From UBA1672 sp964351365 (GTDB lineage: Bacteria; Pseudomonadota; Alphaproteobacteria; Micavibrionales; Micavibrionaceae), in contig CAYGNP010000001.1 in the NCBI GenBank assembly GCA_964351365.1, positions 1-64,000 of the forward strand: DNA of 64,000 bases, given 5' to 3'. The first letter of the stretch is position 1. Every line of letters starts with the position of its first letter. The notes under the pieces were generated by a model. That model saw nothing but the letters and a program-made list of their open reading frames with translations. It did no database searches and was not told where the DNA came from. Shown here in pieces: positions 32,782 to 39,870 of this stretch. The position numbers were made by a program, and so were the translations under genes.

Positions 32782-33618
32782 CTATTTCTCTATCAATGCC
32801 TTCAATGTTTTAAAATCAACATGGGCTTTATTGTTACCAACACCTTTGTAGTAGCTATGGTTAGACTCATCTTTCGGCAGCGCAGCCCATTCTTTGGATA
32901 AGTTTTTGATAAATTCATCTGTTGTGATTTCACCTTTTTTGTGTTTTTCGCTTCCTCTGCGCCTGAGAAGTTCCTTGCCCATTTCATCCTGCATTTTTTC
33001 GTCGAACAAATTGTTTTCATCGATATTCATCCAAAGCATTAAATCGTTCATTTTATCGTCTATAATTTGATAACGTCCAATGGCTGTGCCCCTTTTGTTT
33101 TTGCCTCTTTCTTTTTGCAGTTCGCGCACTTGTTTTATAGTCATTTTTGTCAGAGGCTTTTCTTCTCCTCCAACAATCACATTATAATTATCGCTGCTTT
33201 CATATGTTGCAATAAAATCAAGCAGTTTCTTTTCTATATCGATTCTATCGTTCTCAGCATATTTTGGTTTTTTGGCAGAAAATTGCGGTTTTTCGATTGT
33301 TTCAAAATCGGGCTTGCGCGCAGGAATTGGCGGCATGTGCTGCTCCGGTTTTTCTGTCATAGTGATTTCCTTCCGCTGCATAGTTTGCTTCTCTTCTTCC
33401 AGCCTTGCATAGATTTTATGCGGGTTAAATTTCAGGCCGTTTTTTGCCGTGTAAAATCCGTTTTCATCCGGCGCGTCAAATTCCGGCACTATCCCCGGCG
33501 TGCGCCAATCATCGCTTGAGCGTTCGTGTTCTGCTACGCGCAGCTGTTCCATCGTCGTGATCCCACTGCCGAAGCCGATTCCGGGGCGCTTGTTTTTTTC
33601 TGTTGGCATAAATGTCAT
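32782..33618 (-). CDS. virion-associated lysozyme (GH104/lambda-endolysin-like)
   Basis: A 278-residue protein. Residues 10-75 form a conserved N-terminal module shared with the protein at 37072 (GIGFGSGITTMEQLR, SSDDWRTPGIVPEFD). A Pro/Lys-rich linker follows. From about 130 the sequence resembles lambda endolysin-like transglycosylases: LLDFIATYESSDNYNVIVGG (catalytic Glu candidate near 140), TAIGRYQI near 180-185, and SKEWAALPKD. It probably cleaves peptidoglycan during DNA injection. ATG at 33618 is chosen for its AAAAGGAAT site. The gene lies between the two 42-bp direct repeats. Confidence 0.72.
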   Translation of the reverse strand: MTFMPTEKNKRPGIGFGSGITTMEQLRVAEHERSSDDWRTPGIVPEFDAPDENGFYTAKNGLKFNPHKIYARLEEEKQTMQRKEITMTEKPEQHMPPIPARKPDFETIEKPQFSAKKPKYAENDRIDIEKKLLDFIATYESSDNYNVIVGGEEKPLTKMTIKQVRELQKERGKNKRGTAIGRYQIIDDKMNDLMLWMNIDENNLFDEKMQDEMGKELLRRRGSEKHKKGEITTDEFIKNLSKEWAALPKDESNHSYYKGVGNNKAHVDFKTLKALIEK

Positions 33619-33638
33619 TTCTTTATTCCTTTTCATTA

Positions 33639-33680
33639 TTTAATCATTCACCTTGATCTCCGAGGAGACCGAGAGCAGCG
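33639..33680. repeat. 42-bp direct repeat, right copy
   Basis: Identical to 32231-32272. It includes the C-terminal codons and stop of tail tubular gene B. See the left copy for its meaning. Confidence 0.9.
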
Positions 33681-35589
33681 TAAAGGGCAGCGGAATGGAT
33701 TGCTCGATCCGCCAGAGAGCCTGTGTGCCCTGTGCCTGCCAGCCGAGTGCCCGTACGTTCACGTCCCCACTGATGAGGGGAAGCGGCGCATCAAGGATGG
33801 GTGTTTCATCAAAATCGCGCAGAGCCACATCATTCAGGCCGCGCCCGACGTCAAGCCTGAGGGCGGCGGTGTCTTGTAAACGGAAGAGTGCCTGCACAAG
33901 GCGCAGCTTTCGCCCGGAGCCAACGCGCCCGGATTCATTAGGCGGCAGCGGCTCGATGATATGGGTATAAGGCAGGCCGATCTGGACGGTGGTTGCGGGG
34001 GCGCTCAAGGTGATTGCCCCTGCGCTCACGCTTTGATCGGGCTGGACGATACCGTCGGCCACGATGGAGACCGTTTCCCCTTCGAGATGATTGAGCCCTG
34101 ACCAAACAGATGCGGGGGAGCCAATTTCGCCTGCGAGAGCGGAGTCCAAATTCAGGGTACGATCAAGCAGTTCGATGAAGTAATTGCCCGCGCGCTCGAT
34201 GAGAAAATACACCTCATCACCCACGACGCTTACGGATTTGACATTGCCGTTCGTCTCGTGCTGCGTCCAGGCGGAGACCTGCTCAGCGCGGAACACCGTC
34301 AGGCTGGCGAATTTTCCGTCTTCACGCACCACAAAGAGCAAGCGGTTTTTCTGGTCGTAATCCTGATCAACCGGTGTTCCAATCACGCTGCGGGAGAGGA
34401 GTGCGAGATCGTTGGAGGTGTAGGCCTGCTCCAGATCGGTGAAGAGAAATTCATGAATTTCCTGCCCGCTGCGCGCCATATAGATGGTTGCGCCGTCGAC
34501 ATTAATCGGCGGGATGTAGCGATCAATCCTTGATCCTATGCGGGTCTGTCTTCTGATCTGCACCGAGACGGGCGTGAGCGGATCGCCGGTGACTTGCCAC
34601 TCTGCGCCGCTGGTGAAAATCTGAAGGTGGCGCGAGGAGAAAATGCCGCGTATCGCGTTGACCTGATCAGAGAGGATGGCAAATTCGATAGATTCATCAT
34701 CCAGCCCCTGCCCCAGATCGAAGTTGAATAAATCGCCGGATTTTGAAAACCACAGACGGTTGGGCAAATCGCGGCTGCCGCCGATTACAAGGCGGTCTTG
34801 ATGGAAGGCGACGGTTGTGGGGTATCCGCGAATGGGGCTGAAGGCCTGCTCGAACCAGTCGATAGTGGCGTTTGTGTCGGGCAGCTCGAAGAACTCCACA
34901 CTGCCAGATACACTCGCATCATAATCCGGATTGGGTTTGGGGATGACTGTGCCCGTTACAACGGTCGCGGAGTCAAAATCGGTGATCTCTACATCAATGC
35001 CGCGCACGCGCAGGCGCGTTCCTTCATGACCTGCCTCGAAGACGGGGTTTGAGGCGGTCAGGCTTATGCTTCCGGTTGTGCCCGATGGGGTGAGCGTTAC
35101 CGCGCTGGCTGCGAATTTGAAATAGGGGTGGAAAATAATGTTGCGGTCGATGAAAAAGTCCCAATCCGAAAGCGTCCACGTTCCGCCGCTCGAGCGCACA
35201 AGTTTCTTGGGCGGCACATCGGGATGCACGAGCAGCAGCGTATCGGCGCTTTGCGTCCAGGCGATTTGCGAGATTTGTGCAGTACTCCATGGGGCGCTTA
35301 ATGTTGCCTCCAATATACCGGCGGAATAGATATCGATCTGCTCCTCCGTGATGACCAGCAGCGCGGTTTGCTGTGTGTTGAACTCAAAGGCAATCAGCTT
35401 GCCCGGGCCAGGCGCTGTGTCGATATAGCCCAGCCCGAAGCGGCGCGTCAGGCCGCCTGTAGGGTTGATGAATACGTTCTTCAGCGTGAGCGCACCATTG
35501 TCATAGGCGCGTAAATCTCCCCGGCCAAGCAGCTCGCGGCTGACTTCTCCGGCGGTGAAGGTGGTTTTTAAATCTCTGATGCGGGTCAT
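33640..35589 (-). CDS. tail tubular protein B (T7 gp12-like nozzle)
   Basis: A 649-residue structural protein. The N-terminus (LKTTFTAGEVSRELLGRGDL, then YDNGALTLKNVFINPTGGLTRRFG) is the common opening of alphaproteobacterial T7-like nozzle proteins. The protein is beta-rich with several KLVRSSGG/GGTWTLSDWDF-type repeats and a large C-terminal region. It forms the distal tail tube. ATG at 35589 is chosen for the AAAAGGAAC site; the frame extends 7 codons further upstream. Its 3' end is duplicated at 32231. Confidence 0.85.
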   Translation of the reverse strand: MTRIRDLKTTFTAGEVSRELLGRGDLRAYDNGALTLKNVFINPTGGLTRRFGLGYIDTAPGPGKLIAFEFNTQQTALLVITEEQIDIYSAGILEATLSAPWSTAQISQIAWTQSADTLLLVHPDVPPKKLVRSSGGTWTLSDWDFFIDRNIIFHPYFKFAASAVTLTPSGTTGSISLTASNPVFEAGHEGTRLRVRGIDVEITDFDSATVVTGTVIPKPNPDYDASVSGSVEFFELPDTNATIDWFEQAFSPIRGYPTTVAFHQDRLVIGGSRDLPNRLWFSKSGDLFNFDLGQGLDDESIEFAILSDQVNAIRGIFSSRHLQIFTSGAEWQVTGDPLTPVSVQIRRQTRIGSRIDRYIPPINVDGATIYMARSGQEIHEFLFTDLEQAYTSNDLALLSRSVIGTPVDQDYDQKNRLLFVVREDGKFASLTVFRAEQVSAWTQHETNGNVKSVSVVGDEVYFLIERAGNYFIELLDRTLNLDSALAGEIGSPASVWSGLNHLEGETVSIVADGIVQPDQSVSAGAITLSAPATTVQIGLPYTHIIEPLPPNESGRVGSGRKLRLVQALFRLQDTAALRLDVGRGLNDVALRDFDETPILDAPLPLISGDVNVRALGWQAQGTQALWRIEQSIPLPFTLLSVSSEIKVND

Positions 35590-35624
35590 GGTTGGGGTTC
35601 CTTTTTTCAAATTTTTGGACGCAT

Positions 35625-35650
35625 AAAAAAGCCCCGCTGGTGGGGGCTTT
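35625..35650 (-). terminator. rho-independent terminator
   Basis: AAAGCCCC (35628-35635) pairs with GGGGCTTT (35643-35650); on the minus strand it is followed by a run of six T. It lies just upstream of tail tubular gene B and would end transcription coming from the 36646-37665 cassette, with a weaker tail for the plus strand. Confidence 0.7.
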
Positions 35651-35694
35651 ATAAAATTGTTTGTGATAAATGCTGCTTATAGTAGTCTTTGAAT

Positions 35695-36402
35695 ATGAGA
35701 TTTTTCGTTTTTCTATTTTGTTTCTTTATTTCATTTCCGGCGCGGGCGGATATCGTCAATGACTTTGTCCAGGTGCAATGTCTTCAGGATTTAAACGCTC
35801 TCAAAATTGATGTGTTTGGTGCAAATGGTAATATTGCTGCTTCGCGCTCGCATAATAATCAGCAAGAACTTTGGGAAAGGCATGGCATTCGAGAAATCAG
35901 TACGATGGTAGATTATATTCGCCCGGTTGACGAAAACGGGCTTCCTTCTGGCGATTACAGGGATACAAGGATGGCTCTAAAAAACCCTATTCAGACATCG
36001 TGCGCTCTTATTTCAGAAACTGAAGGTCGTAAACAAGAATCACTTATTTACGATGTTTACGTCGAGCCGTATTTTTTTAATACCAACCCTCACGGCCATT
36101 GTGGTGCAAGTCCAACATTTTCATTGACCGTGAAAACCGCAAATAATGTTCTTATTGATAATCTTAGGTTTGTAAGTGAATGCGTTACATACGAGGGGTC
36201 TCATCATGATAAGGGAATGGCCATGGGCTTCATTCAATCAATACAATTTAACCCAGAAGATGGTTACATAACAATAGACGGCACTCTTTTCACAGGCTTT
36301 GAGCATTACAATGAAAATTTTGTATTACCCCATCTCCTTTGGCTAAGCGATGATTTACCAATTAATCATGAAACCGTTTATGGTCATAAGAAGAAAAAAT
36401 AA
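35695..36402 (+). CDS. exported hypothetical protein (235 aa), probable moron
   Basis: ATG at 35695 begins a clear signal peptide (MRFFVFLFCFFISFPARA, cleavage before DIVND). The mature protein is polar with four cysteines, two of them in NPHGHCGA and FVSECVTY, suggesting disulfides, and beta-rich character toward the end. It lies on the plus strand between terminators at 35625 and 36404, which makes it an autonomous transcription unit inside the virion cassette. That is the classical organisation of a moron. No family is recognised. Confidence 0.65.
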   Translation: MRFFVFLFCFFISFPARADIVNDFVQVQCLQDLNALKIDVFGANGNIAASRSHNNQQELWERHGIREISTMVDYIRPVDENGLPSGDYRDTRMALKNPIQTSCALISETEGRKQESLIYDVYVEPYFFNTNPHGHCGASPTFSLTVKTANNVLIDNLRFVSECVTYEGSHHDKGMAMGFIQSIQFNPEDGYITIDGTLFTGFEHYNENFVLPHLLWLSDDLPINHETVYGHKKKK

Positions 36403-36403
36403 A

Positions 36404-36450
36404 GGGGCTGTCCTAGATAATCTTAGTTATCTGCGACAGCCCCATTTTTT
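36404..36450 (+). terminator. rho-independent terminator
   Basis: GGGGCTGTC (36404-36412) pairs with GACAGCCCC (36435-36443), with an inner stem AGATAA/TTATCT, followed by a six-T run. It starts 2 bp after the stop of the exported protein gene. Confidence 0.88.
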
Positions 36451-36627
36451 ATTTTCTCTGTTTCCATGGTTTTTGATCATAAATGATATCGGTATCATTG
36501 CCAAATAGATGCGATTTTCCCTGGTGTTGGTTTTTCTATTCTTTCACTAATTCGTTTAATCAGGATCGTTGCTGCCGCGTTTTGCCTCCTCCGATGCCTT
36601 GGCCCAGTCTTGGTTTGTGTATGGTTA
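36449..36627 (-). pseudogene. decayed coding remnant
   Basis: Two short minus-strand fragments in different frames read like protein: one ends DWAKASEEAKRGSNDPD at a stop at 36556, the other reads GKSHLFGNDTDIIYDQKPW and stops at 36449. Both have stops close upstream and no usable start. They probably derive from a gene disrupted by insertion of the neighbouring cassettes. Confidence 0.3.
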
Positions 36628-36645
36628 AACAGTTTTGGCCAACCC

Positions 36646-37026
36646 TCATTGATTAATTTCATTTACAATAGCAGCATAGACCACGCGCGTATCCACCTCA
36701 AAATGCGGGTTATAATATTCACCTTCAGTTCTTATTTTAAGATATTGACCTTTTTGATTTTGAAAATAAAATGTACATAAAAGCTTTCCAGCACCAGTAC
36801 AATCGTAAACTTCATTATATTCTAGGCTCTGAAAATAAAGGGCGATTGATCCTATCTCATTGAATAAGGGCATCTGTGTTGCAGGCTTCCATCCGTTTTC
36901 TAGAATTTTCTGTCTTGCATCGTGGTAAGACATATTCATTACTGTTGGCGCATTATTTTTATGTATATCAGTACATGAATTTAGAAATAGAATGACAAGA
37001 AGCCAATAGTTTTTATAAATTTTCAT
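36646..37026 (-). CDS. lipoprotein of the lysozyme cassette, copy 2
   Basis: A 126-residue paralogue of the lipoprotein at 32369. The signal peptide ends in LFLNSC (lipobox Cys18). Shared features are the NMSYHDARQKILENGWKP segment, the DCTGAGKLLCTFYFQNQKG region with both cysteines, and the same overall length. Sequence identity is moderate, so the duplication is not recent or the copies came from different phages. The gene follows the truncated lysozyme-like gene at 37072, as copy 1 follows the full-length one. Confidence 0.62.
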   Translation of the reverse strand: MKIYKNYWLLVILFLNSCTDIHKNNAPTVMNMSYHDARQKILENGWKPATQMPLFNEIGSIALYFQSLEYNEVYDCTGAGKLLCTFYFQNQKGQYLKIRTEGEYYNPHFEVDTRVVYAAIVNEINQ

Positions 37027-37071
37027 AGTGCCGTACTAAAAACATTCAGTTCGTACATTTATAATGAAAAA

Positions 37072-37665
37072 TTACTTTTTCTCCAACACATCTTTCAATG
37101 TTTCGAAATCAGTCAAAGCCTTGTTATTCAAAACACCTTCATGGCGACTCTTATTTGAAGGGTCTTTTGGAAGCTCAAAGACTTGTTTCAACGTCATTTT
37201 TGTTAATGGCTTTTTTTGACCTCCGAAAATAACGTTGTAATTATCACTACTTTCAATTTCACCAATGAAATCTAGTATTTCGTTCCCTTTGGGCGTAGGT
37301 GAGATCACTTCCGGTTTTCTTTTAGGAAAAGGCGGAGCTTCGATTGCATCTAATTTTGGTTTTTGCCGTGGCACGGGTGCGGCATCTTCTTCCGGCAAAG
37401 CGATTTCCTGACGCTGGGCGGGTTGGTTTTCCTCTTCAAGCTTAGCGAATATTTTCGCCGGGTTGAATTTCAGGCCGTTTCGCGCCCTGAAAAATCCGTC
37501 TTCATCGGGCGCGTCAAAATTATCAAATTCCGGCACTATTCCCGGCGTGCGCCAATCATCGCTTGAGCGTTCGCGTTCGGCCTTTCGCAATTGCTCCATC
37601 GTCGTAATTCCGGTGCCAAAGCCAATACCAAGTCTGGCGTGGTGGTTTTTTTTGTCATCAAACAT
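37072..37665 (-). CDS. lysozyme-cassette paralogue with catalytic core deleted
   Basis: A 197-residue paralogue of the lysozyme at 32782. The N-terminal module (GIGFGTGITTMEQLRKAERE, SSDDWRTPGIVPEFD, NGLKFNP) and the beginning of the catalytic region (LDFIGEIESSDNYNVIFGG, PLTKMTLKQV) are kept. Then about 80 residues that include TAIGRYQI are missing in frame, and the sequence resumes at LPKDPSNKS and continues to the C-terminus. Without the GRYQ core it is unlikely to be an active enzyme; it may persist as a virion attachment or decoy protein. AAGGGGAT precedes the ATG. Confidence 0.65.
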   Translation of the reverse strand: MFDDKKNHHARLGIGFGTGITTMEQLRKAERERSSDDWRTPGIVPEFDNFDAPDEDGFFRARNGLKFNPAKIFAKLEEENQPAQRQEIALPEEDAAPVPRQKPKLDAIEAPPFPKRKPEVISPTPKGNEILDFIGEIESSDNYNVIFGGQKKPLTKMTLKQVFELPKDPSNKSRHEGVLNNKALTDFETLKDVLEKK

Positions 37666-37669
37666 AGTT

Positions 37670-38239
37670 TTATCCCCTTACATCCACAAGGGTGAAATTC
37701 TCGATGCGACCGGGCGTGTCTTGCTGCGCATCGATTTGGCGGGCGCGGGCAAATTCACGCTCGGCGATGGTGAGCATGGTTTCGCTGCGGGATGTGTTTT
37801 CCGTGACGGGGATGGTGAATTCTCCGGCCAGTCTTGCGATCAGCGCTTGATCAAAATATGGAGGGAAGGCCGCTTCATCGGGGCGGAAGATATAGGTTAA
37901 TACAACTTCCGGCGCATTGGTGTGCAGCGCGCCACCTGTCAGACGATAATTCAGGCCCCTGCCCCGCGCTCCGTTCCCAGCGCTCAGGGCGCGCAGAAAA
38001 TCATTCGGCAGGCCATAGGCGTAGCTGTAATCAGCGATGGGGGCTTGCGCAAGCTGGCTGAGTTGTACCTGCGCTGTGGCGAAGCTCCAGGCATAGGCCG
38101 AGAGCAGTGCGTCGCGGCTATGGGGGTAGAGGGCTTCGGCTATTTCACTTTCAGCGGTGCCGTCAGAAAAGCTCTGGATCGGGCTTGCGCCAATTTTAAT
38201 GAGTGCGCGGGCGCACAGGGCAATATCGGATAGTGCCAT
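37670..38239 (-). CDS. tail tubular protein A (T7 gp11-like adaptor)
   Basis: A 189-residue head-to-tail adaptor. The N-terminal pattern ALSDIALCARALIKIGASPIQSF and the following SRDALLSAYAWSFATAQ are typical of gp11-like tail tubular A proteins, and YGLPNDFLRAL plus PYFDQALIARLAGE are family features. It would form the ring between portal and nozzle. AAGGAG precedes the ATG. In the cassette it lies upstream of tail tubular B but is separated from it by the second lysozyme/lipoprotein cassette and the plus-strand exported gene. Confidence 0.87.
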   Translation of the reverse strand: MALSDIALCARALIKIGASPIQSFSDGTAESEIAEALYPHSRDALLSAYAWSFATAQVQLSQLAQAPIADYSYAYGLPNDFLRALSAGNGARGRGLNYRLTGGALHTNAPEVVLTYIFRPDEAAFPPYFDQALIARLAGEFTIPVTENTSRSETMLTIAEREFARARQIDAQQDTPGRIENFTLVDVRG

Positions 38240-38288
38240 GGTGTGGTCTCCTTGTTTGTGGTCGAGGATGAGGGGAATGAAGTAAATT

Positions 38289-38489
38289 TTATTCGTATCT
38301 GCAGGTCAGGCTTTGCTGATCCCATGCGCCGCCGCGGTCAAGGCAGCGGTCGATTTTGAAAAAATAGGGGTTCAGGTCCGCGGTTGCCCATATCATGAAA
38401 AAATACAGACCGATGAAAGTTGCGTTTGAAATTGTTACGTTTAAAACTTTGTGCAGCTTTGAATATATTTTTTCTTTCGTGTTTTTCAT
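38289..38489 (-). CDS. small membrane protein with C-terminal CLDRGGAWD motif, copy 1
   Basis: A 66-residue protein: basic N-terminus (KNTKEKIYSKLHK), one membrane helix (about 18-38), then IDRCLDRGGAWDQQSLTC with two cysteines likely to form a disulfide outside the cytosol. It is a tandem paralogue of the gene at 38486, whose stop overlaps this start by 4 bp. Similar Cys-Gly-Gly-Trp tails occur in many short bacterial envelope proteins of unknown role. Confidence 0.6.
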   Translation of the reverse strand: MKNTKEKIYSKLHKVLNVTISNATFIGLYFFMIWATADLNPYFFKIDRCLDRGGAWDQQSLTCRYE

Positions 38490-38707
38490 TTGTTGCTTTC
38501 AACATATTCAAAATATTCGCACTGAAATTTTTGCTCATCCCATGCGCCGCCGCGATCAAGGCAGTCATCAATTTGTATGAAATGCGGATCAAATCTCAGG
38601 GCAATCCAGATGATACAAAAATACCACCCGATCAAGACCGCGAGCCCAAAAAAAATATTCATAGTCAGTTGCAAACCGGCATATATTTTTTCCTTAATAT
38701 TTTTCAT
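38486..38707 (-). CDS. small membrane protein with C-terminal CLDRGGAWD motif, copy 2
   Basis: A 73-residue paralogue of the next gene: KNIKEKIYAGLQ at the N-terminus, a membrane helix (about 17-38) and IDDCLDRGGAWDEQKFQC near the end. The start overlaps the end of the serum-amyloid-A-like gene at 38694 by 14 bp, so translation is probably coupled. The pair arose by tandem duplication inside the phage cassette. A role in envelope modification or lysis timing is possible but unproved. Confidence 0.6.
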   Translation of the reverse strand: MKNIKEKIYAGLQLTMNIFFGLAVLIGWYFCIIWIALRFDPHFIQIDDCLDRGGAWDEQKFQCEYFEYVESNK

Positions 38708-39281
38708 TCAAGCCTTTTGGTCTTAATATTGAACATGCATGCCGGGATGATTGAAATCTACCAGATTTGGCCGCATCCCGTCCATATTTATTAGCAACTT
38801 GATCACGTGTTATATCCTTTACTGTTTCCTTTAAACCTGCTTTTGGACTATCGGTTAAAAGATCCACCGCTTCTCTTGTATTACTTATTGTTTTTGCAGT
38901 TCCCTCCCAGCCTCCTTCGGTTGCTTCGTAATTTGTTTTACAATGAAAATACTTATCTGCGTCTATTGTATCTGCTTCACGCATATCCCAATAATTTTTC
39001 CAGAAAGCCTGAAAAGCATTTCCAGCCTTTTTATCTTGTTTCAATTTTTTATTAATTGTTGTTTCTGTTTCCCCTTTTGGGTTTATAACACCATCTACTT
39101 TAAGTTTGTGCTCTTTTTGGAAGTCATTAATTGCGACAAATAAATCATCATCCGCAAAAGGCGATAGTCCTGTTTTACTGTCGTCATAATGTCCAAGAAC
39201 AGTCAAAGCTGATTTAATTTTGATCGTATCGTCAAGTTCAGATTTGGCATTACGTGCTAATTTTTTGTTTATTTCTATCAT
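38694..39281 (-). CDS. peptidoglycan-binding-like protein with serum amyloid A-like C-terminal domain
   Basis: A 195-residue protein. Residues 19-80 resemble a PG_binding_1 domain (SALTVLGHYDD, then AINDFQKEHKLKVDG and a final helix). Residues 90-195 show striking similarity to vertebrate serum amyloid A: W94, DMREA (99-103), DKYFH (109-113), NYEA (117-120), IS..RE (132-137), DQ.AN.(Y)GR (160-168), RP.GL (187-191) and the C-terminal EKY. SAA has the same residues in the same order and also ends in KY. The gene lies among small membrane protein genes between the capsid and tail tubular genes. The function here is unknown; an envelope-targeting role is conceivable. Confidence 0.72.
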   Translation of the reverse strand: MIEINKKLARNAKSELDDTIKIKSALTVLGHYDDSKTGLSPFADDDLFVAINDFQKEHKLKVDGVINPKGETETTINKKLKQDKKAGNAFQAFWKNYWDMREADTIDADKYFHCKTNYEATEGGWEGTAKTISNTREAVDLLTDSPKAGLKETVKDITRDQVANKYGRDAAKSGRFQSSRHACSILRPKGLNEKY

Positions 39282-39311
39282 TTTTAAATCCTAAATGTTG
39301 CGTTTATCTAT

Positions 39312-39357
39312 AAAAACAACAACCAGCCCCGGGGTGTAGGGAACCCGAGGCTGGTTG
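39312..39357 (-). terminator. rho-independent terminator
   Basis: On the minus strand CAACCAGCC pairs with GGCTGGTTG (outer arms 39349-39357 and 39320-39328), with further GC pairs inside, followed by TTGTTTTTA. It closes the capsid-side transcript before the gene at 38694. Confidence 0.82.
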
Positions 39358-39468
39358 CGTGGTCGTCGATACCCTTTTACGCGGCGGGAGGGGGAGCGCT
39401 CTTGCGAGAGAGGCTTTTTGCGCTGCGACCCCACGCAGTCGTCACGTCTGATGCTAGGATCATCAGAC
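39356..39468 (-). ncRNA. structured RNA candidate between phage genes
   Basis: No ORF occupies this stretch. Several arms pair: TGCGTGGTCG (39356-39365) with CGACCCCACGCA (39426-39437, two bulged bases), AGCGC (39395-39399) with GCGCT (39420-39424) nested inside, and an adjacent perfect 8-bp hairpin GTCTGATG/CATCAGAC (39446-39453, 39461-39468). It lies in the 3' untranslated region of the 39487 gene, directly before a terminator. It may be a stable RNA, a processing or protection element, or a packaging signal. Confidence 0.4.
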
Positions 39469-39486
39469 TTCGAGGGAGGGGCAGCC

Positions 39487-39726
39487 TTATGAGTAGGCTG
39501 CGATGGTGACGCTGGTGCCGGTATTGGCCGTGACAACATAGAAGGTTGTGTCCGGCGTGCCGTCGGTATCGACATTGGCGATGATCAGGTCATTCACGCG
39601 CAGCATGTCTGCGGCGGCGTTGAAATATCCTGTCGTTGTTACGGCATTATCCGTTGTGGGATAGTGCCAGAGGGTGAAGTTATTGGCGTAGGCCAGGACG
39701 CTGAGGTCAGAGGGTTGGTAAGCCAT
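39487..39726 (-). CDS. small virion protein (79 aa)
   Basis: A short beta-rich protein starting AYQPSDLSVLAYANNFTLW, with DMLRVNDLIIANVDTDGTP in the middle and a V/T-rich end. Proteins of this type are commonly encoded next to the capsid gene in alphaproteobacterial T7-like phages and prophages, so a decoration or head-associated role is likely. AAAGGAACC precedes the ATG. It follows the capsid gene after a gap holding a REP-like element. Confidence 0.7.
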   Translation of the reverse strand: MAYQPSDLSVLAYANNFTLWHYPTTDNAVTTTGYFNAAADMLRVNDLIIANVDTDGTPDTTFYVVTANTGTSVTIAAYS

Positions 39727-39766
39727 GGTTTTGGTTCCTTTTTAAAAGTTATGTCATACAAAAATT

Positions 39767-39841
39767 GTCATCCTGAGGGAGTAAAATGACCGAAGGATCT
39801 TACTTTCGTTGTTCTAGATCCTTCGCTGCGCTCAGGATGAC
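39767..39841. repeat. REP-like palindromic element, copy 3
   Basis: GTCATCCTGAG (39767-39777) and CTCAGGATGAC (39831-39841) are perfect inverted ends, and CGAAGGATCT (39791-39800) with AGATCCTTCG (39816-39825) form an inner stem. It lies between the capsid gene and the small virion protein gene. Confidence 0.82.
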
Positions 39842-39870
39842 AAGGCAGGGATGACGGTTATGGTGTCGTC

